A DNA stretch of 49,442 nt. Source: Clostridiales bacterium. Its GTDB lineage: Bacteria > Bacillota > Clostridia > Oscillospirales > Acutalibacteraceae. The position numbers and the translations under genes were made by a program. How positions within the stretch are numbered: position 1 is the stretch's first letter; each line of letters begins with the position of its first letter. The stretch spans positions 1 to 49,442 of the forward strand of contig DXXH01000001.1 in assembly GCA_019416395.1 (NCBI GenBank), given 5' to 3'. This document shows, piece after piece, positions 41,324 to 49,442 of the stretch. The notes under the pieces were generated by a model. The model made no database searches and was not told where the DNA came from. It saw only the letters and a program-made list of their open reading frames with translations.

Positions 41324-42562
41324 TTATTCTAGCACAGCCATTGCATTTTCCATCTCTTTTTTCGTCTGTTCCGCGTCAAGATAGTCCGAAGAATACAAGA
41401 TGACCCCCTGGTATCCTGCTTCCAACGCTGCTTCCGCCTGCAACGCGATAATGTTATCCCGCAAAAGCCAAGTCCCATTGTCCGCGTCGGTACCCGCCTT
41501 ATACAACGCCAATCCAGCGTACAGGCTCAGCCCCTCATGGCGGGGCAGCGCCGCCCATTCTTCCAAAGCTTCCTGATACCCCAGCGCCTCGTTCTCAAAA
41601 CTGAAGTACAGCTGGGGACATAGGTAATCCACATATCCCGGCACTGCCGCCCAGGTTTTCACGTCAGCCCCCATGGCCTCATCGTTTTGAATGTTCCCCT
41701 GTGGGGAGATCCCAAACACCACTTCCGGCTTCACCTCTTTGATGGCGCTGTACACCTGGGCCACCATGGCATTGATATTGGCCGTCCGCCACTCCAGCAA
41801 AGGAATGGGCGCTTCCACCGACTGGGTGTAGGCTTCGTAAGCTTCGCTGTCCAGGGCGGAATCCTGACTGGGGTAAAAATAATCGTCAAAGTGAATGCCG
41901 TCCACATCGTAGTTAGCGGCGATCTCCGCGGCGCCGTCAGCGATCAACGTGCGCACATAAGGGTACGCCGGGTTTAAGTACACACCGCCCTCGTACTCCA
42001 TAAAGTAAGAGGGGTATTCTTCCCCCAGCTGCACATAGGGGTTGGAATCCGCCAGGGTAGCGGGCGTTTCCGAGGTCTTGATCCGCAGGGGATTGATCCA
42101 GGCGTGGAATTCCATACCCAGGCTGTGGGTGTAATCGATCATAAATTGCAGAGCGTCAAACCCGGGATCCTGCCCTTGGGTGCCTGTGAGAATATGGGAC
42201 CAGGGAAAATATTGGGAAGGGTATAGGGAATCGGAAAAGGGCCGCACATGGACAAACATGGCGTTGATCCCCTTCTCCAAAGCTGTATCGGCGATTTTCT
42301 TGTAGTTTGCCTCAAAGGCTTCCTGGGTGCCTTCCGGGGTGGCCAGGGAAAAATAGGGCACCCACACCCCAATCAGAGGATCTTCCTCTTCTGGAGATAC
42401 TTGGGTCATGGGGGTGGTGTCTGGAGCCTGGGAGCTTCCGGTTCCCCCCGGTTGTCCTTGCTGCCCTTGGTACCCGCTGAAAAACCACACCCCCGCCACC
42501 GAGGCGAACAGCACCAGCCACAGCACAAAATAGCTATACTTTTTCAGATGGAAATGTTTCAT
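41324..42562 (-). CDS. Membrane-anchored GHL10 (DUF187-type) glycosidase-like protein
   Basis: The 412-residue protein has an N-terminal membrane helix (about 10-29) and a Gly/Gln/Ser/Thr/Pro linker (30-65). The TIM-barrel domain of glycosyl-hydrolase-like 10 (YngK type) follows, with FVHVRPFSDSLYPSQYFPWS, FHAWINPLRI and the acidic motif VDGIHFDDYFYP. It should sit outside the cell, anchored by its helix or a retained signal. The family probably cleaves peptidoglycan or another glycan; the exact substrate is unknown. The ATG at 42562 follows AAGGAAGG, and the longer reading overlaps the divergent gene. Confidence 0.88.
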   Translation of the reverse strand: MKHFHLKKYSYFVLWLVLFASVAGVWFFSGYQGQQGQPGGTGSSQAPDTTPMTQVSPEEEDPLIGVWVPYFSLATPEGTQEAFEANYKKIADTALEKGINAMFVHVRPFSDSLYPSQYFPWSHILTGTQGQDPGFDALQFMIDYTHSLGMEFHAWINPLRIKTSETPATLADSNPYVQLGEEYPSYFMEYEGGVYLNPAYPYVRTLIADGAAEIAANYDVDGIHFDDYFYPSQDSALDSEAYEAYTQSVEAPIPLLEWRTANINAMVAQVYSAIKEVKPEVVFGISPQGNIQNDEAMGADVKTWAAVPGYVDYLCPQLYFSFENEALGYQEALEEWAALPRHEGLSLYAGLALYKAGTDADNGTWLLRDNIIALQAEAALEAGYQGVILYSSDYLDAEQTKKEMENAMAVLE

Positions 42563-42592
42563 AAGGCCTTCCTTTCCAGCGCCGCCGGTTTC

Positions 42593-42621
42593 TTGACAGC
42601 GGCAGCCCTTTGGGGTATCAT
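42593..42621 (+). promoter_or_regulatory. Promoter of the YjjG-type phosphatase gene
   Basis: TTGACA at 42593-42598, a 17-bp spacer, and TATCAT at 42616-42621. Confidence 0.82.
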
Positions 42622-42692
42622 TCCTACTAGATGGACACCTTATTTCTATGCGGCCCTTCAAAAGGCTATGTTCCCGAAAGGAGCCTTCCCCT

Positions 42693-43388
42693 GTGAAAAA
42701 ATACCGCTTTCTGCTTTTTGACGCCGACGGCACGCTTCTGGATTTTGACCAGGACATGGCCAAAGCGTTCCGTGCTACTTACAAGGCCTGTTTTGAGGAA
42801 CAACGGCCTTTTTCCCAAGAGCTGCTGGACCGCTACGAACAATGCAACAGCCGGTGGTGGGCAAAGCTGGAACGGGGCGAATGCACAAAACCGGAGCTGG
42901 TCGTGGCCCGGTTCCGGGATTTTCTGGCAGAAACAGGGCTTTCCGGAGACCCGGAAGCCATCAACCAGGAATATTTCCACAACCTGGCCCAAGGGGGAGC
43001 GTTATACCCGGGAGCGCTGGAATTGGTGCGGGAGCTTTCCGCCCAATATACCCTTTACATTGTGACAAACGGCAACGCCGTCACCCAAAAGACACGGCTG
43101 GAACGTTCCGGCCTGCTGGAATACGTAAAGGCGTATTTTGTTTCTGAGGACGCTGGGGCCGCCAAGCCTGACCCACGGTATTTCGACTATGTATTTTCCC
43201 GTATTCCCGGCTTCGAAAAAGAGCGTGCTCTGCTGTTGGGGGATTCCCTCACCTCGGACATGCTGGGAGCCCAAAACGTGGGCATCGATTCCCTGTGGTA
43301 CAACCCCCAGGGCTGCCCTCTCTCCGGGGAACTTACTATCACGTACCAAGTGAAAACCTACGGGGAAATCCACCAACTACTTCTATAA
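42693..43388 (+). CDS. HAD-family phosphatase, YjjG/YfnB nucleotidase type
   Basis: The 231-residue HAD hydrolase has motif I DADGTLLDF with both Asp residues (about 9-17). A helical cap follows (20-85), then motif II TNG, the motif III Lys in AKPDPRYF, and motif IV LGDSLTSD. The DFDQ after motif I and the overall pattern point to the YjjG family, which removes phosphate from pyrimidine monophosphates including noncanonical ones. The GTG start at 42693 has GAAAGGAG nine bases upstream. It is divergent from the GHL10 gene and ends in its own terminator. Confidence 0.9.
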   Translation: MKKYRFLLFDADGTLLDFDQDMAKAFRATYKACFEEQRPFSQELLDRYEQCNSRWWAKLERGECTKPELVVARFRDFLAETGLSGDPEAINQEYFHNLAQGGALYPGALELVRELSAQYTLYIVTNGNAVTQKTRLERSGLLEYVKAYFVSEDAGAAKPDPRYFDYVFSRIPGFEKERALLLGDSLTSDMLGAQNVGIDSLWYNPQGCPLSGELTITYQVKTYGEIHQLLL

Positions 43389-43405
43389 AGATTGAAAGAA
43401 ATGGA

Positions 43406-43442
43406 AACCGTCGCGAGTTTTTTCGCGGCGGTTCTTTTTTTC
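43406..43442 (+). terminator. Terminator of the YjjG-type gene
   Basis: An 11-bp stem (43406-43416 with 43423-43433, one T-G pair) is followed by a T run. Confidence 0.9.
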
Positions 43443-43478
43443 CTTTCTATCAAAACCGTAAGTTTTCCGCCGGGCTTT

Positions 43479-43522
43479 TGTAAGGCGGCCTTATGAAACG
43501 TGTAAGAAATGGGACCTATACT
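43479..43522 (+). promoter_or_regulatory. Candidate activated promoter of the BceAB-like operon
   Basis: Two TGTAAG copies (43479-43484 and 43501-43506) lie 22 bp apart, two helical turns. They precede a -10 TATACT (43517-43522) that has no good -35. This fits an OmpR-type response regulator site, the kind that controls bce operons. Confidence 0.45.
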
Positions 43523-43580
43523 TTTTCCAGAAACGGAAAAAGAGAGATGTTTCCCAACTGTGAAAAAGGAGAGATCACCA

Positions 43581-44360
43581 ATGGCACTTTTAAACGTAAA
43601 CAATCTGCAAAAGGTGTACACCACCCGGCTAGGCGGGGCCAAAGTCCAGGCCCTGAGCGGGGTGAGCTTTACCGTGGAACAAGGGGAATTTGTGGCAATC
43701 ATGGGGGAATCCGGCTCCGGTAAAACCACTCTTCTGAACATTTTGGCCGGACTGGATAAACCCACAGGCGGGGAAGTATTCCTGAACATGCGGAATATCG
43801 TCACCCTGAACGAGAAGGAGATTTCCGCTTTCCGGCGGGATAACCTGGGCTTTGTGTTCCAGGACTTCAACCTGCTGGACACCTTCTCCATTCAGGACAA
43901 CATTTTCCTGCCCATGGTGCTTGCGGGGAAAAAATACGACGAGATCAAGCAGCGGATCGACCCCATCGCCCACAGGCTCGGCATCTGGGAACTGCTGCAA
44001 AAGTTCCCCTTTGAAGTCTCCGGTGGTCAGAAGCAGCGGGCCGCCATCGCCCGGGCCATCATTACCCGTCCCCAACTGATCTTGGCCGACGAACCCACCG
44101 GCGCTTTGGATTCCCGTTCCGCTGGGCAGATCATGGACATTTTCGCCGATATCAACCGGGAAGGCCAAACCATTCTAATGGTAACCCATTCCCTTCAGGC
44201 CGCCTGCCGGGCAGGCCGAGTGTTGTTCATCAAGGACGGTCAGGTGTTCCATCAAATCTACCGGGGCGCCATGTCCGATGACGACCTGTACCAGGCCATC
44301 TCCCAGACATTGACCCAGCTGGCCACCAGCCGGGAAAGGAGCGTGGCGGTTCATGGGTAA
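43581..44360 (+). CDS. ABC transporter ATPase, BceA-like
   Basis: The 259-residue ATPase has Walker A GESGSGKTT (about residues 43-51), the Q-loop VFQDFNLLD, the signature VSGGQKQR, Walker B ILADEPTGALD and the H-loop VTHS. The order and the DFNLLDT stretch match BceA of antimicrobial-peptide detoxification exporters. A C-terminal extension (about 225-259) follows the core. The ATG at 43581 has AAAGGAGAG upstream. The permease gene overlaps its end by 8 bp. Confidence 0.93.
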   Translation: MALLNVNNLQKVYTTRLGGAKVQALSGVSFTVEQGEFVAIMGESGSGKTTLLNILAGLDKPTGGEVFLNMRNIVTLNEKEISAFRRDNLGFVFQDFNLLDTFSIQDNIFLPMVLAGKKYDEIKQRIDPIAHRLGIWELLQKFPFEVSGGQKQRAAIARAIITRPQLILADEPTGALDSRSAGQIMDIFADINREGQTILMVTHSLQAACRAGRVLFIKDGQVFHQIYRGAMSDDDLYQAISQTLTQLATSRERSVAVHG

Positions 44361-46362
44361 TCACAGTATGGGGTTCTACTGGAAGCTGGCCTTTACCAAC
44401 CTGAGAAATAACCGCCGGGTCTACCTGCCTTACTTGCTTTCCTCGGCGGGGATCATCATCATGTTCTACACCATCTGTGCCCTTGTGCCAGGCATCGACC
44501 AATACGCCATGTACGGCGGCCGCACAGTGGGGTCCATGATGGAACTGGGGCAGTTTGTGATCGCCCTGTTCGCCGTACTTTTCCTGTTTTACACCAACAG
44601 CTTTATCATCAAACGCCGGAAAAAGGAACTGGGCCTTTACAACATTTTGGGCATGGAAAAACGGCATATCGCCAAAATCCTGTTCCGCGAAACGCTGCTC
44701 ACCGCCTGCGTTTCCCTGTTTTCGGGGCTGGTTCTGGGGATCGTCTTCTCATGGGTCATGTTCTGGGTGCTGGGCCTTTTGTTGGGAGCCAGTTTGCCCA
44801 TCACCTTTATGATCCCCTATTCCGCCATTTTCAGCACTTTAATCCTATTCGGCTGCATCTTCCTGCTGACACTTTGCTATAACCTGTTGCAGGTAAAGCT
44901 CTCCAAACCCATTGAGCTGCTGCACGGCGGGGAGCAAGGAGAAAAAGAACCCAAAGCCCACTGGATCCTGGCGATCTTGGGCGCCGCCCTTCTGGGGACT
45001 GGTTACTACATGGCCGTCACCATCACTTCCCCCCTGCAGGCGTTGTTGTTCTTTTTTGTAGCGGTCATTTTGGTCATTCTGGGCACTTACCTGCTGTTTA
45101 TCACCGGTATCACCGCCCTGCTGAAACTGCTGAAAAAGAACAAGAACTTCTATTACAAGACAAACCATTTTACCGCTGTTTCCGGCATGCTGTTCCGCAT
45201 GAAGCAAACCGCGGCGGGACTGGCGTCCATCTGTGTGTTGTTCACAGCACTGCTGGTCACCGTATCCACCACCTTCTCCCTGTACACCTCTATGGACGGG
45301 TTAATGCGGACCCGTTATCCCCGGAATATTCTCATCACTGTCCAAGGCGCCAACCAGGAAGCCAAAGATATGATCCGGAACTCTGTGGCAGAAGAAGCGG
45401 AAGCCCTGGGAATTACTCTGGAACATGTGGTGGACCAGGAAAATTGGAACATCACCATGGCACGAAATGGCACCTCTTTCTCCACCAGCGATGAAACCTA
45501 CTCTACCACCTACGCTGTTGCGGAAGTTTTTACCCAAGAGGAATTCAACCGGTTGTCCGGTGAAAACCTGGAGCTTGGGGAAAACCAGGTGCTGTTCTGC
45601 GACCCTCTGGGAACGTTTCCGGACACGGACACGCTGACCATCAACCATGTGGAATTCACCATTCTCCCCACCCAGTACAGCTTCCCTAACGCTTCTACCA
45701 TAGCCCAAATCTATGAGACATACTACATGGTGGTCAAGGACGAGGCAGTGGTCAACACCATTCTCGCCGGGGGTACTACCCCGGATGAAGAAGCCTTTGT
45801 GCCGCCCGCCTACTCCTACGATTTCGACGTGGCAGGGGAAAATATCCAGGACATCAAAGCCATGTCGGAAGCTTTGGGGACCAGAACCTTTCAAGGCCCT
45901 GGCGTGGAGTATAACTCCTTGATGTTCGAGGACTCCGCCACGTCCCGGGAAAGCTTTATGACCCTGTACGGCGGGCTGTTCTTCCTGGGCCTGTTCTTGG
46001 GCGTGTTGTTCCTGCTGGGCACAGCGCTGATTATCTACTACAAGCAGGTCTCCGAAGGCTATGAGGACGCCAAGCGGTTTTCCATCATGCAAAAGGTGGG
46101 CATGAGTCATCAGGAAGTGAAAAAGAGCATTCACAGCCAGATCCTTCTGGTGTTCTTCCTGCCTCTGCTCACCGCAGTACTTCACTTGGCCTTTGCCTTC
46201 CCCATGCTGCAAAAGATCCTGTTCATGATGGGGTTGGTGGATTTTCATCTGATTCTCTTCTCCACCTTGGGCTGTGTGGCAGTATTTGCCCTGGCCTACG
46301 CAGTCATCTATGCCATCACCGCCCGCACTTACTACAATATTGTGGAAAGTGCCGCTGATTGA
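44353..46362 (+). CDS. ABC transporter permease, BceB/FtsX-like
   Basis: The 669-residue permease has about ten membrane helices in the BceB arrangement: one at the start, then a first FtsX-type group (about 60-280). A long outside domain comes next (about 320-530, roughly 200 residues). The second helix group closes the protein (about 540-665), with the coupling stretch RFSIMQKVGMSHQEVKKSI. The large outside domain is the peptide-sensing hallmark of BceB proteins. No histidine kinase or response regulator follows, which is unusual for this family. Confidence 0.92.
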   Translation: MGNHSMGFYWKLAFTNLRNNRRVYLPYLLSSAGIIIMFYTICALVPGIDQYAMYGGRTVGSMMELGQFVIALFAVLFLFYTNSFIIKRRKKELGLYNILGMEKRHIAKILFRETLLTACVSLFSGLVLGIVFSWVMFWVLGLLLGASLPITFMIPYSAIFSTLILFGCIFLLTLCYNLLQVKLSKPIELLHGGEQGEKEPKAHWILAILGAALLGTGYYMAVTITSPLQALLFFFVAVILVILGTYLLFITGITALLKLLKKNKNFYYKTNHFTAVSGMLFRMKQTAAGLASICVLFTALLVTVSTTFSLYTSMDGLMRTRYPRNILITVQGANQEAKDMIRNSVAEEAEALGITLEHVVDQENWNITMARNGTSFSTSDETYSTTYAVAEVFTQEEFNRLSGENLELGENQVLFCDPLGTFPDTDTLTINHVEFTILPTQYSFPNASTIAQIYETYYMVVKDEAVVNTILAGGTTPDEEAFVPPAYSYDFDVAGENIQDIKAMSEALGTRTFQGPGVEYNSLMFEDSATSRESFMTLYGGLFFLGLFLGVLFLLGTALIIYYKQVSEGYEDAKRFSIMQKVGMSHQEVKKSIHSQILLVFFLPLLTAVLHLAFAFPMLQKILFMMGLVDFHLILFSTLGCVAVFALAYAVIYAITARTYYNIVESAAD

Positions 46363-46389
46363 CGCTTTCCAGAAAGGGGATTATCGTGT

Positions 46390-46677
46390 ATGTTCTCAGC
46401 TGTTTTTGAGTTTCTTTCCAGCGTCTGGCGGCTTCTGGAATCCTTCATGGGGGCGCTGGGAAGCCTGACAAGAGCATTTCTGGACGTTTTAGCCGCTTTG
46501 GTTTCTGCCATTCTCTGGCCGGTCAGGGCCGTTGCCGATATTCTCCTGGGCCGCTGGAATGTGGCCGGTCCCTGGACACCTTTCTACTTCCTGGTCTGTG
46601 GGATTCTCTTCCTGGCTTTGATCGTACTGGCCGTCTGGATAGTTCAGGGCAACCGCCTTCGCCGGAAGAATCACTGA
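46390..46677 (+). CDS. Small two-helix membrane protein after bceAB
   Basis: The 95-residue protein has an N-terminal amphipathic/hydrophobic region (about 5-52) and a clear C-terminal membrane helix (about 64-86) ending in GNRLRRKNH, so the tail faces the cytoplasm. AAAGGGGA lies nine bases before the ATG. I do not recognise it. It follows the BceB-like gene by 27 bp on the same strand with no terminator between, so it is probably part of the exporter operon. Confidence 0.72.
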   Translation: MFSAVFEFLSSVWRLLESFMGALGSLTRAFLDVLAALVSAILWPVRAVADILLGRWNVAGPWTPFYFLVCGILFLALIVLAVWIVQGNRLRRKNH

Positions 46678-46851
46678 CCTGGCCAAAGGGTCTGCCGCTG
46701 CGGGAACGACCCATTGCGGGTTTCTTTCCCACTGCGCGCTAAACCGGCAAAGTGAAAACTCCCCCTGCGGTGTACCTTTCCAAAGGGAAAAGAGTTCGCT
46801 GTTTCCCGGCCCCCGCTCACATACGGACAAGGCTGGTATTGTAAAAAGATA

Positions 46852-46886
46852 AAAAAGGGCTGCCGCGAAAAACGGCAGCTCTTTTT
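46852..46886 (+). terminator. Terminator of the BceAB-like operon
   Basis: The stem around GGCTGCCG/CGGCAGCT, extended by A5/T5, closes a CGAAAAA loop and is followed by T5. Confidence 0.85.
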
Positions 46887-46902
46887 CTAGTCCAAAACGA
46901 AA

Positions 46903-46926
46903 AAAGAGGGGCGATTGCCCCTCTTT
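46903..46926 (-). terminator. Terminator of leuS
   Basis: A 10-bp perfect stem (46903-46912 with 46917-46926) has a 4-nt loop. On the minus strand it is followed by TTTCGTTTT. Confidence 0.85.
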
Positions 46927-46943
46927 CTCTGTTTTCGTTCCGT

Positions 46944-49352
46944 TTACTTGGCCACAATATTGACCAGTTTTCCAGGCACGTAAATCTCTTTCACAATGTT
47001 TTTCCCGGCGATTTCCGCGGCAATCTTGGGATCTTCTTTGGCGGCGGCCAAGGCGTCCTCTTTGCTGATGTCAGCGGCCACATTCAAATGAGCCCGGACT
47101 TTACCGCACACCTGCACCACGATCTCCACAGTTTCGTCCTTACACTTAGCCTCGTCATAGGCGGGCCAGGACTGCTGGGCTACCAAGCCCTCTCCCAGGG
47201 CGTTGTCGGCCCACACCTCTTCGGTGACATGGGGAGCAAAAGGATTGAGCAAGATGGTGAAGATCCGCAGTTCTTCCTTGGAGATATTGCCCTTTGCGGT
47301 GATCTGGTTCATCAAGGTCATCAAGGCGGCGATGGCGGTGTTGAACTTCAACACTTCCGTATCTTCGCTCACCTTCTTAATTGCTTTATGGAAGGCGCTT
47401 TCCATATCGGGGCGGATCCCCTCGTCCTCACAGAGCATGCTCTGCAAGTTCCAATACCGCTCCACAAAACGGCGGCATCCCTTGATCCCGGCATTGCTCC
47501 AGGGAGCGGCTTTCTCAAAGTCGCCGATGAACATTTCGTACAGCCGCATGGTATCCGCGCCATACTCATTGACAATGTCGTCGGGATTGACCACATTGCC
47601 TCTGGATTTGCTCATCTTTTCCCCGTTCTCGCCCAAGATCATGCCATGGCTGGTACGTTTGGCATAGGGCTCGGGAGTGGGCACCAATCCCTGGTCAAAC
47701 AGGAATTTGTGCCAGAACCGGCTGTACAGCAGATGCAGGGTGGTATGCTCCATGCCGCCGTTGTACCAATCCACCGGGGACCAGTACTTCAGCGCTTCCT
47801 GGGAAACGAATTCCTGATCGTTGTGGGGATCCATGTACCGCAGGAAATACCAGGAAGAACCTGCCCACTGGGGCATGGTATCGGTTTCCCGCTTAGCGGG
47901 GCCGCCGCAATGAGGACAAGTGGTGTTCACCCAATCGGTCATATGGGCCAAGGGGGATTCCCCGTTATCCGTGGGCTCATAGGACTTTACCTCAGGCAGA
48001 CGCAAGGGCAGCTCGCTTTCCGGCAGCGGCACCCAGCCGCATTTCTCGCAATACACCACGGGAATGGGTTCGCCCCAATACCGCTGGCGGGAGAACACCC
48101 AGTCGCGGAGCTTGAAATTGACTTTTGCGTGGCCGATCCCCTTCTCTTCCAGGTACTCGGTAATTTTCTTCTTGGCCTCTTCCACGGTCAAGCCGTCCAA
48201 GATCCCGGAATTGACCATGACGCCGGTTTCACAATCGGTAAAGGCTTCCTCTTCCACGTTGCCGCCCTTGACCACCTCGATGATGGGCAGGTTGAATTTC
48301 TTGGCAAACTCCCAGTCGCGGGTATCGTGGGCGGGCACAGCCATGATGGCGCCGGTACCATAAGACACCAGCACGTAATCGGAAATAAAGATGGGGATCT
48401 CTTTTCCGGTCAAGGGGTTGATGGCGGAAACGCCCTGGAGCTTCACGCCGGTCTTATCCTTGGCCACTTCCGTCCGCTCAAAATCGGACTTCCGGGCAGC
48501 CTGCTCCTGATAGGCTTTGATTTCGTCCAGGTTTTCCAGCTTGTCCGCCCACTTTTCCAGATAAGGATGCTCCGGGGAAACCACCATATAGGTAGCGCCG
48601 TAAAGGGTATCGGGACGGGTGGTATAAACCGTCAGCTTATCCCCGGCGGTGGTGTCAAAATCCACCTCAGCGCCGGTGGAACGGCCAATCCAGTTCTTCT
48701 GCTGGGTCTTGACCCGCTCCGGGTAATCCACCAGATCCAGGTCGTCGATGAGCCGCTGGGCATAGGCGGTGATTTTCAGCATCCACTGGCTCTTCACCTT
48801 GTGAACCACTTCGCTGCCGCAGCGCTCGCACACGCCGTTGACCACTTCCTCGTTGGCCAGCACGCACTTGCAGGAAGTACACCAGTTCACGTTCATTTCC
48901 TTTTTATAGGCCAATCCGGCTTTGAACAGCTGCAGGAAAATCCACTGGGTCCACTTATAATACTTGGGGTCCGTGGTGGAGATTTCCCGGCTCCAGTCGA
49001 AGGAGATACCCAAAGACTGGATCTGTTTTTTGAACCGGGCGATATTCTGCTTGGTCACCTCGGCAGGGTGCACGTGGTTCTTAATGGCGTAGTTTTCGGT
49101 GGGAAGTCCAAAAGCGTCCCAGCCAATGGGATACAGCACATTGTAGCCCTGCATACGGCGTTTCCGGGCCACTACGTCCAGTGCGGTATAGGGACGGGGG
49201 TGGCCTACGTGCAATCCCTGTCCGGAAGGATAGGGGAACTCGATCAATGCGTAATACTTGGGCTTATCCGATCCGTTTTGGGCATGAAACACACCGGTTT
49301 CTTCCCATTTTTCCTGCCATTTTGACTCTATGGCCTTGTGCTCATATTTCAT
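46944..49352 (-). CDS. leuS: Leucyl-tRNA synthetase
   Basis: LeuRS charges tRNA-Leu. The 802-residue class I enzyme has the HIGH-type motif in HVGHPRPYT (about residue 48) and the zinc-type insertion CTSCKCVL with CERCG. The editing CP1 domain has VYTTRPDTLYGATYM and the hydrolytic Asp site in PAHDTRDWEF. The KMSKS motif is intact (KMSKSRGNVV), and the anticodon-binding region and C-terminal domain end in IYVPGKLVNIVAK. The ATG at 49352 (MKYEHKAIE) is better spaced from GGAAAGG than the one at 49361. The upstream promoter is not clear within the window. Confidence 0.97.
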   Translation of the reverse strand: MKYEHKAIESKWQEKWEETGVFHAQNGSDKPKYYALIEFPYPSGQGLHVGHPRPYTALDVVARKRRMQGYNVLYPIGWDAFGLPTENYAIKNHVHPAEVTKQNIARFKKQIQSLGISFDWSREISTTDPKYYKWTQWIFLQLFKAGLAYKKEMNVNWCTSCKCVLANEEVVNGVCERCGSEVVHKVKSQWMLKITAYAQRLIDDLDLVDYPERVKTQQKNWIGRSTGAEVDFDTTAGDKLTVYTTRPDTLYGATYMVVSPEHPYLEKWADKLENLDEIKAYQEQAARKSDFERTEVAKDKTGVKLQGVSAINPLTGKEIPIFISDYVLVSYGTGAIMAVPAHDTRDWEFAKKFNLPIIEVVKGGNVEEEAFTDCETGVMVNSGILDGLTVEEAKKKITEYLEEKGIGHAKVNFKLRDWVFSRQRYWGEPIPVVYCEKCGWVPLPESELPLRLPEVKSYEPTDNGESPLAHMTDWVNTTCPHCGGPAKRETDTMPQWAGSSWYFLRYMDPHNDQEFVSQEALKYWSPVDWYNGGMEHTTLHLLYSRFWHKFLFDQGLVPTPEPYAKRTSHGMILGENGEKMSKSRGNVVNPDDIVNEYGADTMRLYEMFIGDFEKAAPWSNAGIKGCRRFVERYWNLQSMLCEDEGIRPDMESAFHKAIKKVSEDTEVLKFNTAIAALMTLMNQITAKGNISKEELRIFTILLNPFAPHVTEEVWADNALGEGLVAQQSWPAYDEAKCKDETVEIVVQVCGKVRAHLNVAADISKEDALAAAKEDPKIAAEIAGKNIVKEIYVPGKLVNIVAK

Positions 49353-49369
49353 CTTTATCATACCTTTCC

Positions 49370-49393
49370 CCTACTTTCTTGAAAGAAAGTAGG
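49370..49393. repeat. Palindrome upstream of leuS
   Basis: CCTACTTTC (49370-49378) and GAAAGTAGG (49385-49393) form a perfect 9-bp inverted repeat, with TTGAAA between that can extend it by two pairs. It may be an upstream-gene terminator remnant, an operator or a dispersed repeat. The GC-rich stretch to 49442 after it shows no readable gene. Confidence 0.5.
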
Positions 49394-49442
49394 CAAAGAA
49401 CTTTTACGTCGCGGGGCGTGCGCTGCGCTTACTCACCTGAAA

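Noticed and set aside
46678..46850. Short frames between the 95-residue gene and the terminator
   Set aside because: They lack ribosome sites and overlap the terminator or the preceding gene on the opposite strand.
47088..49325. 745-codon plus-strand frame opposite leuS
   Set aside because: It is a mirror frame of leuS, whose HIGH, KMSKS and editing motifs are intact. The product is His/Gly/Leu-rich with no domain.
1..49442. CRISPR array, prophage, insertion sequence or toxin-antitoxin pair
   Set aside because: I saw no regularly spaced repeats, transposase, integrase, phage structural gene or small toxin pair anywhere in the window.

Overview
The window is about 49.4 kb of densely coded chromosome of moderately high GC. 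It looks like a low-GC-phylum anaerobe of the Oscillospirales/Ruminococcaceae type (Clostridium cluster IV). Supporting signs are strong AGGAGG-type ribosome sites, frequent GTG/TTG starts, the DUF512 radical-SAM gene next to der, MltG next to a U32 peptidase, ThyX instead of ThyA, an XRE-cupin/acyl-CoA ligase pair, and a glutamate dehydrogenase whose catalytic-residue numbering matches the Clostridium symbiosum enzyme. I see no tRNA, rRNA, CRISPR array, phage gene or transposase. Most genes (35 of 42) lie on the minus strand.

Layout. 0.2-2.3 kb: flotillin and a small membrane partner. 2.7-10.5 kb: nucleotide and amino-sugar block (guaA, a GNAT enzyme, glmS, purA, purB, purC). 10.8-13.8 kb, plus strand: gdhA, then an orphan PTS-type IIC membrane protein behind a long structured leader. 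13.9-16.5 kb: murA-walJ-rlmH. 16.7-20.7 kb: DUF512-der-plsY-nudix. 20.8-21.6 kb: yceD-rpmF. 21.8-25.0 kb: a small P-loop ATPase, pgi and a D,D-carboxypeptidase. 25.1-28.7 kb: a tightly coupled operon of DJ-1, 5-formyl-THF cyclo-ligase, MltG and a U32 peptidase. 28.9-30.3 kb: thyX-tmk. 30.5-32.5 kb: an orphan solute-binding lipoprotein and a nitroreductase. 32.6-37.2 kb: alpha-L-fucosidase, CutC and a large multidomain transglutaminase-like protein. 37.3-42.6 kb: a polytopic membrane protein (plus strand), an acyl-CoA ligase with its XRE-cupin regulator, and a membrane-anchored GHL10 glycosidase. 42.7-46.7 kb, plus strand: a YjjG-type nucleotidase, a BceAB-like ABC exporter and a 95-residue membrane protein. 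46.9-49.35 kb: leuS.

Most of this is housekeeping. purC, purB and purA give the SAICAR and adenylate steps and guaA the guanylate step. glmS and murA feed peptidoglycan, and MltG and DacF trim it. ThyX and Tmk make dTTP. The accessory parts are the fucosidase-CutC-transglutaminase operon, which suggests intracellular breakdown of imported fucosylated glycopeptides, the BceAB unit without a two-component system, the orphan IIC protein and the orphan binding protein.

The least explained signals are RNA or operator structures. They are the ~257-nt leader of the IIC gene, the multi-branched pgi leader, hairpins placed inside the pur and rpmF-DUF512 intervals, an inverted repeat around the putative glmS -10 where a glmS ribozyme would be expected, and a 28-bp palindrome just downstream of the XRE promoter. 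I found no clearly new defence or mobile system.
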